A stretch of 42,393 nt of DNA from CAYRML01 sp050942825 (GTDB lineage Bacteria > Bacillota > Dehalobacteriia > UBA4068), in assembly GCA_050942825.1 (NCBI GenBank), contig JBMNOA010000012.1:1-42393 (forward strand), in the 5' to 3' direction. The translations under genes were made by a program, and so were the position numbers. Below, one piece after another: positions 14,898-23,731 of the stretch. The notes beneath the pieces were generated by a model, which was not told the DNA's origin, made no database searches, and was given only the letters and a program-made list of their open reading frames with translations. Positions within the stretch are counted from its first letter, which is position 1. Each line of letters begins with the position of its first letter.

Positions 14898-17261
14898 ATG
14901 GATATAAAAGTATTGAAGAAACTGGAATATAATAAAATAATCGGCCATTTAGCTGATTTGACCTCTTTTGCTTATGGCCAAGAATTAGCTGAGAAATTGC
15001 TCCCGGCTAGCAATAGTACGGAGGCTGCTCAAAGACAGCAGGAAACTAATGAGGCAAAAGAGATTTTGCGCTTTTATCCTACATTTTCTTTGGGTCCTGT
15101 GCGTGATATCAGGGATCATTTACGGCATATTACCATTGGCGGTATTTTAGATGCTGAGTCTTTGGTAGATATTGCCGATACCTGTCGCGCTGCTCGTTTA
15201 AACAAAATTTTTTTTAGTGATATTAAGGGCAGTTATCCTTTAGTTGCTTCATGTGGTAAAGGCTTAACTGTAATCAAAACCATCGAAACAGCTATAGAAA
15301 AAGCTATCGGTACTGATAACAGCATTAATGATGAGGCCAGTCCCAAACTTTACAGTATTCGTAAAAAGATCAAAATAGCCAATGAGCGAGTAAAGGAGCG
15401 GCTGGATAATTTGATCAAAAGTCCTAACACGCAAAAGTATTTACAGGAGCCGATCGTTACTATCAGGGACAATCGCTATGTAGTGCCTGTGCGTCAGGAA
15501 TACCGAGCGCAGATGCCGGGTATAGTTCATGATATCAGCGCCAGCGGTGCCAGCGTTTTTGTGGAACCGATGGCCGTAATGGAGCTGAATAATGAGCTGC
15601 AAAAATTGGCCAGAGAAGAAGCTGAGGAGATCAATGCTATCCTAAGGGCTTTGACTATGGTCGTTTGCAGCTTTGCCGATGAGCTGGAAGCTAATTTGGT
15701 CAAGCTGGCCAGGCTGGATTTTATTTTTGCCAAGGCCCGTTACAGCGGAGAAATAAACGGTATGTCTCCTCGAATTAATGATAATGGAGTTATCAAACTC
15801 GTTGCCGCCAGGCATCCTTTGATACCTGCTGACAAAGTAGTGCCTATTGATGTGCTTTTGGATAAGAATATTGCTGCTATGGTCATCACCGGCCCTAATA
15901 CAGGCGGTAAAACAGTCACCCTAAAAACCATCGGCCTTGTGACTTTGATGGCTTTAGCGGGGTTGCATATACCTGTCGATACAGGTAGTGAGATAAGTTT
16001 CTTTAGAGAGATTTTTGCCGATATCGGCGATGAACAAAGTATAGAACAATCGCTCAGCACTTTTTCTTCACACATGGTAAATATTGTGGATATATTAAAA
16101 CGCTGCGATGATAATACTTTGGTATTGCTGGATGAATTAGGTGCCGGTACAGACCCCACTGAAGGGGCGGCTTTGGCTATGGCAATACTCAGCGATCTGA
16201 AAAAAAAAGGCTGCAAAATAATTGCTACCACACATTATAGCGAGCTGAAAGCTTTTGCTTACAATAACCCGGGATTTATTAATGCCAGTGTAGAGTTTGA
16301 TGTGGAATCTTTGTCTCCGACTTATAAACTTTTAATGGGTGTGCCGGGAAAAAGTAATGCTTTTGAAATTTCTCAAAGGCTAGGCCTGCCGCAAGATATT
16401 ATTGAAAAGGCCGCCGATTTGCTGAGTACGGAAGATGCGCAGATAGCTGATCTATTGGCCAATCTGGAACAACTAAGGCAAGAAGTTGCGGCAGAAAAAG
16501 CCGAAGTTCAAGCTCTGGGTCAAACTCTGGCGATGAAAGAAAAAGAACTGGATAAAGCCAAAGCTGCCGTATCCATCAAAGAAGCGGAAATAATCAGAGC
16601 GGCCAATTTAAAGGCCCAAGCTATCGTAGAGGAGACTCAACAAAAAAGCCAGAAAATCTATCAAGAAATGATTGCGAAAATGGTAGAAGAAAAGGCCGTG
16701 GAAAAGGCCTTTCAGGAAAGCAAGAAGCGTTTTAAAACCTGGCAGGAGGAATTGACGGAGCAATTGCCTAAAAAAATCTATGAAGGCCAACCCCCAACCA
16801 AACTTTCTGTTGGGCAGACAGTATATATACCCAGCCTGCAGCAAAAGGGCTATGTATTATCCTTGCCCGATGCTAACGGAGAAGTAGCTCTTCAGGTGGG
16901 TATATTGAAAATGATGGTTAATATTTCTGAGCTGCGTCTGGCACAAGATATGGCAGATACTAAAGATATTTCTAAAAAATATAGCGGCAAAATGCATATG
17001 GAAAAAGCTCGCCAGATAAAAACAGAAATAGACCTGCGCGGCTATGAATGTCAGGAAGCTCTAGAGGTTTTGGATAAATATATCGATGATCTGTTTGTGG
17101 CCGGTCGCAAACAGGCCCGTATTATTCATGGCAAGGGCACAGGGGCTCTGAGAGCTGCTATTACCAAATATTTACAAAAACACCGCCTGGTCAAATCATT
17201 CCAGGCGGGCGGATACTATGAAGGCGGTATCGGGGTTACCATAATAGAACTGGATCTATAA
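14898..17261 (+). CDS. mutS2: Endonuclease/ribosome-rescue ATPase MutS2
   Basis: This is a 787-residue MutS2. The clamp and core regions (~1-310) are followed by the ATPase with Walker A GPNTGGKTVTLKT (~332) and Walker B LVLLDELGAGTDPTEGAA (~412). A long coiled coil covers ~515-625 and a KOW-like linker lies near 640-675. The C-terminal Smr domain (~705-787) carries DLRGYECQEAL and IHGKGTGALR. MutS2 suppresses homologous recombination in some species, and in Bacillus it binds collided ribosomes through KOW and Smr. The start is ATG 14898, 7 bases after CGAGGGG; an in-frame TTG at 14892 lacks spacing. It begins 3 bases after the U32 stop, so the two are coupled. Confidence 0.95.
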   Translation: MDIKVLKKLEYNKIIGHLADLTSFAYGQELAEKLLPASNSTEAAQRQQETNEAKEILRFYPTFSLGPVRDIRDHLRHITIGGILDAESLVDIADTCRAARLNKIFFSDIKGSYPLVASCGKGLTVIKTIETAIEKAIGTDNSINDEASPKLYSIRKKIKIANERVKERLDNLIKSPNTQKYLQEPIVTIRDNRYVVPVRQEYRAQMPGIVHDISASGASVFVEPMAVMELNNELQKLAREEAEEINAILRALTMVVCSFADELEANLVKLARLDFIFAKARYSGEINGMSPRINDNGVIKLVAARHPLIPADKVVPIDVLLDKNIAAMVITGPNTGGKTVTLKTIGLVTLMALAGLHIPVDTGSEISFFREIFADIGDEQSIEQSLSTFSSHMVNIVDILKRCDDNTLVLLDELGAGTDPTEGAALAMAILSDLKKKGCKIIATTHYSELKAFAYNNPGFINASVEFDVESLSPTYKLLMGVPGKSNAFEISQRLGLPQDIIEKAADLLSTEDAQIADLLANLEQLRQEVAAEKAEVQALGQTLAMKEKELDKAKAAVSIKEAEIIRAANLKAQAIVEETQQKSQKIYQEMIAKMVEEKAVEKAFQESKKRFKTWQEELTEQLPKKIYEGQPPTKLSVGQTVYIPSLQQKGYVLSLPDANGEVALQVGILKMMVNISELRLAQDMADTKDISKKYSGKMHMEKARQIKTEIDLRGYECQEALEVLDKYIDDLFVAGRKQARIIHGKGTGALRAAITKYLQKHRLVKSFQAGGYYEGGIGVTIIELDL

Positions 17262-17269
17262 GATATGAA

Positions 17270-17297
17270 AAAAGAGTACCAATTTTGGTACTCTTTT
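17270..17297. terminator. Bidirectional terminator between mutS2 and the PBP gene
   Basis: The perfect 13-bp stem AAAAGAGTACCAA/TTGGTACTCTTTT has a 2-base centre and is flanked by A-runs and T-runs. It can serve both convergent genes. Confidence 0.85.
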
Positions 17298-17306
17298 ATT
17301 ACGGTT

Positions 17307-20300
17307 TTAAGTATTTATTTTTACCGTATTACTTCCATTACTCAATACCTTAGTAGAATTGTCATAGGCATATACTCGGTATTGATAGGCATGTCCTTTT
17401 TCTATTTGCGTATCAACCATTGATTTGCTGTATGAAGAGAGCTTATTGGTTGAATTGTTATCGATAGTTTTTTCGATCATATAGATAATATTGGATGCAT
17501 TTTTTTTATCATTCCAACTTAGATTGATGGTAATCCTGCCATCTCTATCAGAGAGTGAGGCTCTGAGATTAGTCGGTGCGGACAATGATTTGTTTTTATT
17601 ATTATTTGATGCACTGCTGCTATAGGCCACGGCATGTTCCGGCAAGGGACAATATGTGGTAGGGGCTGCACTTGCCAGATATGTTTTTGTTTTTACCATG
17701 GAGGCTGGACAGCCGCCAGAAGTTCCCGAAGTGGCTATATTGGCTAGATATTCATGATTGCCATGACTGGAATCCGTACATATAAATACAGTTACTGTAT
17801 TACTTTGCCCATAAGCATGAACGGTGCAAGTGGTCGTCGGTACATATAGATCCAGGTCTTCGGCTACCGAAGGTCGGGGCAGGTTTATTCTGGCTCTGTT
17901 GACTTTTTGCGGACAAAAAGCAGTTGCCAGTTTGCCGCTATCGGGACATACCTCCATCATTTGCCAAATATTCGATTGCTCAGTTGGTACATTGTTTGTA
18001 TTGAATAGTTCGCTTCCGATATATTCAGCAGGTGTGTATGGGCTGGGTAAAAGTCCTGACTTTTTATCTATTCTGACCGTTGTTAGTCCAGTTGGTTTGC
18101 TGAATTGTGAAACAGCTTCATTTTTTAAAGAGACAGTCATTACTTTTTTCCAGATACCGGCTGGGTATTTGCCGCCATAAATTTGTTTTAAATATTGTAA
18201 ATTACCGGACTCATCTTTGTCCTTATCGTAACCCATCCAAACCACACCTACGAGCTCCGGCGTATAGGCTGCAAACCAAGCATCTTTATTACCTTTTAGG
18301 TTTTGAAAACCCTTTTTATCAGGTAATTGTGTAGTCCCTGTCTTAGAGGCCACGGGTCTGTTCATCTGTGCTGATGTGCCCGTGCCTCCTTGAGTGACCG
18401 AGATTAACATATCAGTGATAAGATATGCCGTTTGCGGGCTCATTACTACTTCATGATTAGGTCGGGCCTCATAAACAGTAGTACCGGCGCTGTCTTTGAT
18501 CAAGGTTATACAATGTGGTTCGATATATGTTCCCTGATTGGCAAAAGTGGCATAAGCACCGGCCATATGCAGGGGCGCCAGTCCTTCATGAATACCCCCG
18601 AGAGCTAAAGAGAGGTTGTTGTCATAATCGGAATCCAAAGGTAGTCCCAGTTTTTGTCCAAATTGCAGACCGGAAGATGTTCCTATACTATTGAGAGCCT
18701 GGACTGCCGGAATATTTATTGATTGCATAATAGCTGTACGCATGGATATCAAGCCGCGATAGCGTCCATCATAGTTGGTGGGAGAGTAGGAGCCAAACGA
18801 TGTTGGTACATCGTTGTATACAGTAGCAGGAGAGTATCCGGCCTCTAAAGCCGGTGCATAATCAACAATAGGTTTAATGGTAGAACCGGGTTGTCTTTTT
18901 AAATCAACGGCCCTGTTAAAGCCCCTCTGTGTCGTATATTCTCGACCCCCTACCAGTCCACGGATTTCACCGCTGGCGGGGTCTATAACCAGCATGGAGC
19001 TTTGGACAGGGTCCTTGGTGTTGCTAGAAGGAAAGTATGAGCTATCTTCATATACATCCTCCATAGCTTCTTGTACTTTTACATCCAATGTAGTATAAAT
19101 ATGTAATCCGCCATTATAGATGGTGTAGGAATCTATACCTTGATCCTTTAATATTTCTTCCGCTTGATCGATGACATAATCAGTAAACCAGGGATGAGCA
19201 TAAGCAGTAGAAATCTTTCTTTTTTCCGCTACTACAAGTTCTTCAGCTTTGGCTTCATCCACCTGTGCTTGATATTCCGGTTTATATCTGGCCAAATTAT
19301 CTAAGACTGTATTACGGACATTAGTGGCTTTTTCAATATCGTTGAACGGGGAATAGATTTTGACATTACGGACAATGCCAGTCAGCATGGCTGCCTCTCC
19401 CAGTGTCAATTCGCTGACATCTTTATTAAAATACAATTTTGCACCTAATTGAATACCATTCGCCCCAGGACCAAAATAGATTTCGTTTAGGTAGTAATAA
19501 AGGATTTCATCTTTTGAGAACACATCTTCTATTTTAAGTGCCAAAAGTGCTTCTTTGATTTTTCGCGTCAGTTGTTTACTCTGATCTTCCAAAATAGCAT
19601 TACGAGCCAATTGCATAGTTATGGTACTGGCGCCTTCTGCAAGCCGACCTTTAAGGATATCGGTTTTTAGAGCGCCGAAGATACGGATTACATCCACGCC
19701 ATTGTGATTGTAAAAGCGTGCATCTTCTGTGGAGATAAAGCAATCTATAAGATAATCTGGCATTTCATCTAAGGGAACGCTGATTCTATTTTCTCCGCTG
19801 TGTAGATTGGAGTAAACTTCCCCTTCTTTATCATAAACGAGGCTGGCTTGCTCATTCATGAGTAATTCCGGTGTTACTTCCGGTAGATCTTTAGCTAGGA
19901 CTAATGTCCAAATACCTAAACTAATTGCTATAACCAAAATTGCTATGCCGATTATTTTTAAGAAAGTATTAAAGCCTTTGCGTTTACGAGGGCCTTTATT
20001 TTTAGGAGGGCGGCCGCCAGAGCCGGTATTCCTCCCTCTGCCCGAAGATCCTGAGCCTCTGCTTGTAGCAACAGTGCCACGGGATTGGTAATTGCTTCTT
20101 GCCGAAATGGTCCTATTTGATGATGTAGTACTTGTCCGATGACTTTTTCTGGCATTCCTCTCATTATAAAAAGCTTGAATAATATCTATATCCTCTTCTT
20201 TAGACATACTTTTGTCGGCGGAAATTCTATTGCTGCGGGAATCATTAGGGAAAGGACCCTTTTTAGGTACAGTGTTTCTGCCGGAAAGATGATCTTTATG

Positions 20301-20474
20301 AGCTGCAGAAAAATTTCTGTTTAATGATAAATTTCTTTTGGCGGAATAAGGCCTATTAGAAAAATCATCCTTATTTGCTTTATTGACTGCAGGTTTTCTA
20401 CTGGACATAGAATCATTTTTGGGCGAAAAATTATACTCTTTGCTATCCCTAGGATTATTGTTTTTAGAGCTCAT
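17307..20474 (-). CDS. Class A penicillin-binding protein (PBP1A-like) with long cytoplasmic N-tail and FN3-like C-domain
   Basis: This bifunctional peptidoglycan glycosyltransferase/transpeptidase is anchored in the membrane with its catalytic domains outside. The 1055-residue protein has a cytoplasmic tail ~1-168 that is Ser/Asn/Arg/Lys-rich and disordered-looking (GSGSSGRGRNTGSGG). One membrane helix follows at ~170-194. The GT51 domain carries ISTEDARFYNHNGVD (catalytic Glu250) and EGASTITMQLARN. The transpeptidase domain has STIK (Ser531), SIN (~586) and KTGT (~711). The C-terminal ~85 residues (ITINLSWNDK, YQYRVYAYDN) look like a fibronectin type III module. The start codon lies about 10 bases after TAGGAGGT. 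A promoter just upstream separates it from yunB. Confidence 0.95.
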   Translation of the reverse strand: MSSKNNNPRDSKEYNFSPKNDSMSSRKPAVNKANKDDFSNRPYSAKRNLSLNRNFSAAHKDHLSGRNTVPKKGPFPNDSRSNRISADKSMSKEEDIDIIQAFYNERNARKSHRTSTTSSNRTISARSNYQSRGTVATSRGSGSSGRGRNTGSGGRPPKNKGPRKRKGFNTFLKIIGIAILVIAISLGIWTLVLAKDLPEVTPELLMNEQASLVYDKEGEVYSNLHSGENRISVPLDEMPDYLIDCFISTEDARFYNHNGVDVIRIFGALKTDILKGRLAEGASTITMQLARNAILEDQSKQLTRKIKEALLALKIEDVFSKDEILYYYLNEIYFGPGANGIQLGAKLYFNKDVSELTLGEAAMLTGIVRNVKIYSPFNDIEKATNVRNTVLDNLARYKPEYQAQVDEAKAEELVVAEKRKISTAYAHPWFTDYVIDQAEEILKDQGIDSYTIYNGGLHIYTTLDVKVQEAMEDVYEDSSYFPSSNTKDPVQSSMLVIDPASGEIRGLVGGREYTTQRGFNRAVDLKRQPGSTIKPIVDYAPALEAGYSPATVYNDVPTSFGSYSPTNYDGRYRGLISMRTAIMQSINIPAVQALNSIGTSSGLQFGQKLGLPLDSDYDNNLSLALGGIHEGLAPLHMAGAYATFANQGTYIEPHCITLIKDSAGTTVYEARPNHEVVMSPQTAYLITDMLISVTQGGTGTSAQMNRPVASKTGTTQLPDKKGFQNLKGNKDAWFAAYTPELVGVVWMGYDKDKDESGNLQYLKQIYGGKYPAGIWKKVMTVSLKNEAVSQFSKPTGLTTVRIDKKSGLLPSPYTPAEYIGSELFNTNNVPTEQSNIWQMMEVCPDSGKLATAFCPQKVNRARINLPRPSVAEDLDLYVPTTTCTVHAYGQSNTVTVFICTDSSHGNHEYLANIATSGTSGGCPASMVKTKTYLASAAPTTYCPLPEHAVAYSSSASNNNKNKSLSAPTNLRASLSDRDGRITINLSWNDKKNASNIIYMIEKTIDNNSTNKLSSYSKSMVDTQIEKGHAYQYRVYAYDNSTKVLSNGSNTVKINT

Positions 20475-20520
20475 CTAATCATATACCTCCTAAGTAAAAA
20501 GGAACAAAAACTATTAATTC

Positions 20521-20549
20521 ATTATAGCATATTTCAATATCAGGGGCAA
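20521..20549 (-). promoter_or_regulatory. Promoter of the class A PBP gene
   Basis: On the minus strand TTGCCC (20549-20544) and TATAAT (20526-20521) lie 17 bp apart, ~46 bases upstream of the PBP start codon. Confidence 0.7.
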
Positions 20550-20574
20550 AATAAAGTTCCTAAATGTAGAAATT

Positions 20575-21279
20575 TCAGTGATTTAAGCTATTATTGATAT
20601 TAAAATAGGTATCGGGTATAGGTCCGACTATGATGCCCTCACAAAGCAGCACACTTGTATTAACAGTCATTTGTTCTTTATCAAAAGGTATTACTATGGA
20701 AAAAGTGCTTTCCAATTCTAACCAGATGCGATGTCTTGTCTGGTTGATGCCCTGGGAGACGAAATCATCTTTTATTTGTGTATGTACGCTGCCAATAGGC
20801 CAGATATCAATAGGAATATTAGGGCCTATGGAAGAGAATAGCTTGCTGTTTGTGGTAGCGCCCAAAGGTATGGAAAATTTATTGTTTTGTAAGTTCTCCA
20901 AGTTGTCTTCGACTTGTAAGACAATATTAGATATTAAGAGATTGAGTTTCATAGTATTTGGCACTAATAAAACTATATTACCGTTCTGATCCTTTTCCAC
21001 ATAGACCAATTCTTGATAATTATGATATTGGGGGTTGGCCTTCATTTCTTGTTGTACAGCTTTTTCCATAGCTTTTGTAACTTCTAAATAGGTTTTTTGT
21101 TTGGCCATAGAATTAAGGATAGGAGCTATTTGCTGATCGGTTATAAAAATCGAGCTTATTATGAATAAAGATATTATCAATAAAGCTATAGCCCCTTTGG
21201 ACGCCGTTTTTTTAGTTTTTCTTTTCAAATATCTTCTAGGTCGCCGCTTGGGCAAGCTTCTTGATTTTATCCTTTTCAA
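20575..21279 (-). CDS. yunB: Sporulation protein YunB
   Basis: This 234-residue protein has a very basic N-terminus (KSRSLPKRRPRRYLKRKTKK). One membrane helix (ALLIISLFIISSIFI, ~30-46) is followed by an extracytoplasmic domain with the YunB pattern: QKTYLEVTKAMEKAV, NSKLFSSIGPNIPIDIWPIGSV and a VSQGINQTRHRIWLEL stretch. YunB is made in the mother cell under sigma-E control in Bacillus and is needed for efficient sporulation; its function is unknown. The start is probably TTG at 21279, 4 bases after a GGAGGTGA site. A longer in-frame GTG at 21297 lies before that site. It is divergent from the DUF3842 operon. Confidence 0.9.
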   Translation of the reverse strand: MKRIKSRSLPKRRPRRYLKRKTKKTASKGAIALLIISLFIISSIFITDQQIAPILNSMAKQKTYLEVTKAMEKAVQQEMKANPQYHNYQELVYVEKDQNGNIVLLVPNTMKLNLLISNIVLQVEDNLENLQNNKFSIPLGATTNSKLFSSIGPNIPIDIWPIGSVHTQIKDDFVSQGINQTRHRIWLELESTFSIVIPFDKEQMTVNTSVLLCEGIIVGPIPDTYFNINNSLNH

Positions 21280-21358
21280 GCTATCACCTCCTAACACTAG
21301 AATTAATAATATGCTGCAGCTTTATGATGTGTTACAAACAATTGCCAAGAAAAAATTT

Positions 21359-21387
21359 TTGACTAATAAGGATAATTTTGATAAAAT
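21359..21387 (+). promoter_or_regulatory. Promoter of the DUF3842-cooT operon
   Basis: TTGACT (21359-21364) and TAAAAT (21382-21387) lie 17 bp apart, ending 29 bases before the DUF3842 start codon. Confidence 0.7.
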
Positions 21388-21416
21388 ATAAAAGAAATAC
21401 ACGGAGGTATAACCCA

Positions 21417-21842
21417 ATGAAAATTGCCGTCATAGATGGGCAAGGAGGTGGGATCGGCAAGTATATAACGCAAAGGCTTCGCGCCGACTTGCCTGATTCT
21501 TTAGAAATAATAGCTCTCGGCACAAATTCCTTGGCCACTAATGCTATGCTAAAAGCTGGTGCTAATGATGGTGCTACAGGGGAGAATGCCATTTGTTTAG
21601 TAAGTCATCAAGTTGATATTATAGTAGGTACTTTGTCGATTATATGTGCTAATTCTTTTTTGGGGGAGCTAACCCCCAAAATGGCTCAATGTATAGTTGA
21701 TGCTCCGGCAAAAAAAATATTATTACCACTCAATCGTATTAATATATTAGTTATTGGTGCTTCTAATGAGCCTTTACCCCATCAAGTAGATTTCTTGGTG
21801 CGGCAAGTACAAATGCTATGGGAGGAATCTGTCAATGTGTGA
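21417..21842 (+). CDS. DUF3842 family protein
   Basis: This 141-residue protein begins MKIAVIDGQGGGIGK, a glycine-rich nucleotide-binding-like loop after a first beta strand. ALGTNSLATNAMLKAGANDGATGENAI and NSFLGELTPKMA follow; all are hallmarks of DUF3842, found in anaerobic Clostridia and Negativicutes. The fold appears Rossmann-like, but no reaction is known. The ATG at 21417 is placed 8 bases after ACGGAGGT. The stop overlaps the cooT start by 8 bases, so the two are translationally coupled and probably act together, perhaps in nickel or redox-cofactor handling (inference from the neighbour). Confidence 0.85.
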   Translation: MKIAVIDGQGGGIGKYITQRLRADLPDSLEIIALGTNSLATNAMLKAGANDGATGENAICLVSHQVDIIVGTLSIICANSFLGELTPKMAQCIVDAPAKKILLPLNRINILVIGASNEPLPHQVDFLVRQVQMLWEESVNV

Positions 21843-22029
21843 AGCTAACGCCTATATTATTAATAATGAGCAAGAAAAGCTTTTTATGGAGAGTGTAGAT
21901 AAGCTTGTTCCTCAAGATGATATGATGTTGATGTTGGAAAACATCTTCGGCGAGAAGAAGTTTATTAAAGCATATATAAAAGAACTGGCTCTGGTAGACC
22001 ATAAAATTATTTTGCAGGAACGAATGTAA
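21835..22029 (+). CDS. CooT-family nickel-binding protein
   Basis: This is a 64-residue protein starting MCEANAYI, with the family pattern MESVDKLVPQDD, then LENIFGEKK and LVDHKIILQE. In Rhodospirillum rubrum CooT is a homodimer that binds Ni(II) through the Cys2 residue next to the start, and Cys2 is present here. CooT is linked to carbon monoxide dehydrogenase maturation there, but many anaerobes carry the gene without coo neighbours, as in this window. It overlaps DUF3842 by 8 bases and ends at a terminator before the homocysteine genes. Confidence 0.85.
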   Translation: MCEANAYIINNEQEKLFMESVDKLVPQDDMMLMLENIFGEKKFIKAYIKELALVDHKIILQERM

Positions 22030-22031
22030 TG

Positions 22032-22065
22032 GCTACTTCCGGTTTTTTTAGGAAGTAGCTTTTTC
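22032..22065 (+). terminator. Terminator after cooT
   Basis: The 9-bp stem GCTACTTCC/GGAAGTAGC is followed by TTTTT. Confidence 0.85.
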
Positions 22066-22123
22066 ATTGGGGATGTTTTTCTTCTTATACAAAAAATTTT
22101 ATGTGGAATATTGGAGGTTCATG

Positions 22124-23293
22124 ATGGCTATTAGAACTTATGAAGAAATAAATGAAAAAATAAAAAAAGGCACCGTAGTTGTGGCTACGGCTGAAGAGAT
22201 AATTGATATAGCAGCTGAATATGGTATCAAGGAAGCTGCCAAGAAAGTCGATGTTGTGACAACCGGTACATTTGGTATCATGTGTTCTTCCGGCGCTTTT
22301 CTAAACTTTGGGCATACCAGGCCCAAAATGAAAATGCAAAAAGTTTGGCTTAATGACGTTTTTGCCTATTCGGGCATAGCGGCTGTCGATGCTTACATAG
22401 GTGCTACAGAAGTAAAGGAAGGAGACCCGCTGAATAATAATCATCATCCCGGAAAATTTTCTTATGGCGGCGGGCATGTTATAGAAGCTCTGATCTCCGG
22501 CAAAGAGATCAATTTTAAAGCCACTGCCTATGGTACTGATTGTTATCCGCTGAAAAAACTAGAAAAAATTATCACTATCAATGATTTGCGGGATGCGTTT
22601 TTATTCAATCCCCGCAATGCTTACCAGAATTATAATGTAGGTATCAATACCACTAATAAAACTATTTATACCTATATGGGTATCTTGCGTCCGGAAATGG
22701 CCAATGCCAATTATTCCAGTGCCGGACAGCTTTCCCCGCTTTTGAATGACCCATATTTCAAAACTATAGGCATTGGGACACGAATCTTTTTGGGCGGCGG
22801 TATTGGTTATGTTACTTGGCCAGGTACTCAACATGCTCCTAATGATCCCCGCAATGATAAGGGTATACCTTTAGGCGGAGCCGGGACTTTGGCCGTTATT
22901 GGAGATATGAAGCAAATGAATCCCCGTTGGGTACGAGGTGTCAGCCTCACTGGTTACGGATGCAGCATCATGTTAGGTATAGGTGTTCCTATCCCTATAT
23001 TAGATGAAGAAATATTGGAGTATACCACGATAACCGATGCCGATATTTATGCACCTTTGGTTGATTATGGAGCTGATTATCCCAATGCTATCCCCAGAAA
23101 CCTGGGCCTTGTTAGTTATGCGGAATTAAAATCAGGAGAGATTATGGTAAAAGGCAAAAAAGTCAAAACCGCACCGCTTTCAAGTTATGTGGGGGCACAA
23201 GAAATAGCTGCAACTTTGAAAACTTGGATGCAAGAAGGCCAATTTTTCTTGGGTCAACCCAGTCAGCTTCTACCCAGTGCGGATAATAAATAA
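22124..23293 (+). CDS. Homocysteine biosynthesis protein (DUF39/HcyBio, COG1900)
   Basis: This 389-residue soluble protein belongs to the DUF39/HcyBio family. Conserved features are FGIMCSSGAFLNFGH with Cys54, TAYGTDCYP with Cys140, GRGIGYVTWPGTQH-type glycine loops near residues 221-234, and GYGCSIMLGIGVPIP. In Methanosarcina acetivorans the homologue MA1821, with the ferredoxin MA1822, supports homocysteine synthesis from aspartate semialdehyde and sulfide, and the conserved cysteines are thought to carry sulfur. The start is ATG 22124 (6 bases after GGAGG) or the adjacent ATG 22121. It is first of a three-gene set with the NIL-ferredoxin (15 bases downstream) and UPF0280. No clear promoter was found in the 58 bases after the cooT terminator. 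Confidence 0.9.
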   Translation: MAIRTYEEINEKIKKGTVVVATAEEIIDIAAEYGIKEAAKKVDVVTTGTFGIMCSSGAFLNFGHTRPKMKMQKVWLNDVFAYSGIAAVDAYIGATEVKEGDPLNNNHHPGKFSYGGGHVIEALISGKEINFKATAYGTDCYPLKKLEKIITINDLRDAFLFNPRNAYQNYNVGINTTNKTIYTYMGILRPEMANANYSSAGQLSPLLNDPYFKTIGIGTRIFLGGGIGYVTWPGTQHAPNDPRNDKGIPLGGAGTLAVIGDMKQMNPRWVRGVSLTGYGCSIMLGIGVPIPILDEEILEYTTITDADIYAPLVDYGADYPNAIPRNLGLVSYAELKSGEIMVKGKKVKTAPLSSYVGAQEIAATLKTWMQEGQFFLGQPSQLLPSADNK

Positions 23294-23308
23294 GCGGAGG
23301 AAAATTAT

Positions 23309-23722
23309 ATGGCTAGAATAGATAAAAAAATTGTTCTTAATTATAGTGAAGATACAGTTGGCGAGCCCATAGTTTATACTTTAGCGAAGGAATATGACAT
23401 GGTTTCCAACATCATTAAAGCCAATATCAATCCCGATAATGAGGGTTATTTGGCTATCCAGATTTCGGGAGAAGAGGAAAACTATCTGAAAAGTTTGCAA
23501 TATCTTCAAGATAAAGGCATAAAAGTGATCATGTTTTCCGAAAATGTTTCCTGGGATGAACAAAAATGCACTCAGTGCGGAGCTTGTACCGGAGTATGTC
23601 CCAGTGGAGCTTTGGACTTGGATCCTGTGACCAGAAAACTCATATTCAGTGGCGAGAAATGTATTGTTTGCAATATGTGTATCGTGGCCTGTCCGGTCAA
23701 TGCTGTATCTTTAGACTTCTAA
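23309..23722 (+). CDS. NIL-domain 2[4Fe-4S] ferredoxin (MA1822-like)
   Basis: This is a 137-residue protein. An N-terminal NIL domain (~1-78; GEPIVYTLAKEYD, IKANINP), of the kind also found on methionine ABC transporter ATPases, is followed by two [4Fe-4S] motifs: CTQCGACTGVCP (Cys87, 90, 93, 97) and CIVCNMCIVACP (Cys118, 121, 124, 128). The family works with the DUF39 protein in sulfide-dependent homocysteine formation, probably as an electron or sulfur carrier. NIL domains are associated with methionine-related proteins, which fits. The ATG at 23309 follows GCGGAGG. It ends 9 bases before the UPF0280 start. Confidence 0.92.
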   Translation: MARIDKKIVLNYSEDTVGEPIVYTLAKEYDMVSNIIKANINPDNEGYLAIQISGEEENYLKSLQYLQDKGIKVIMFSENVSWDEQKCTQCGACTGVCPSGALDLDPVTRKLIFSGEKCIVCNMCIVACPVNAVSLDF

Positions 23723-23731
23723 GAGGTGTCT

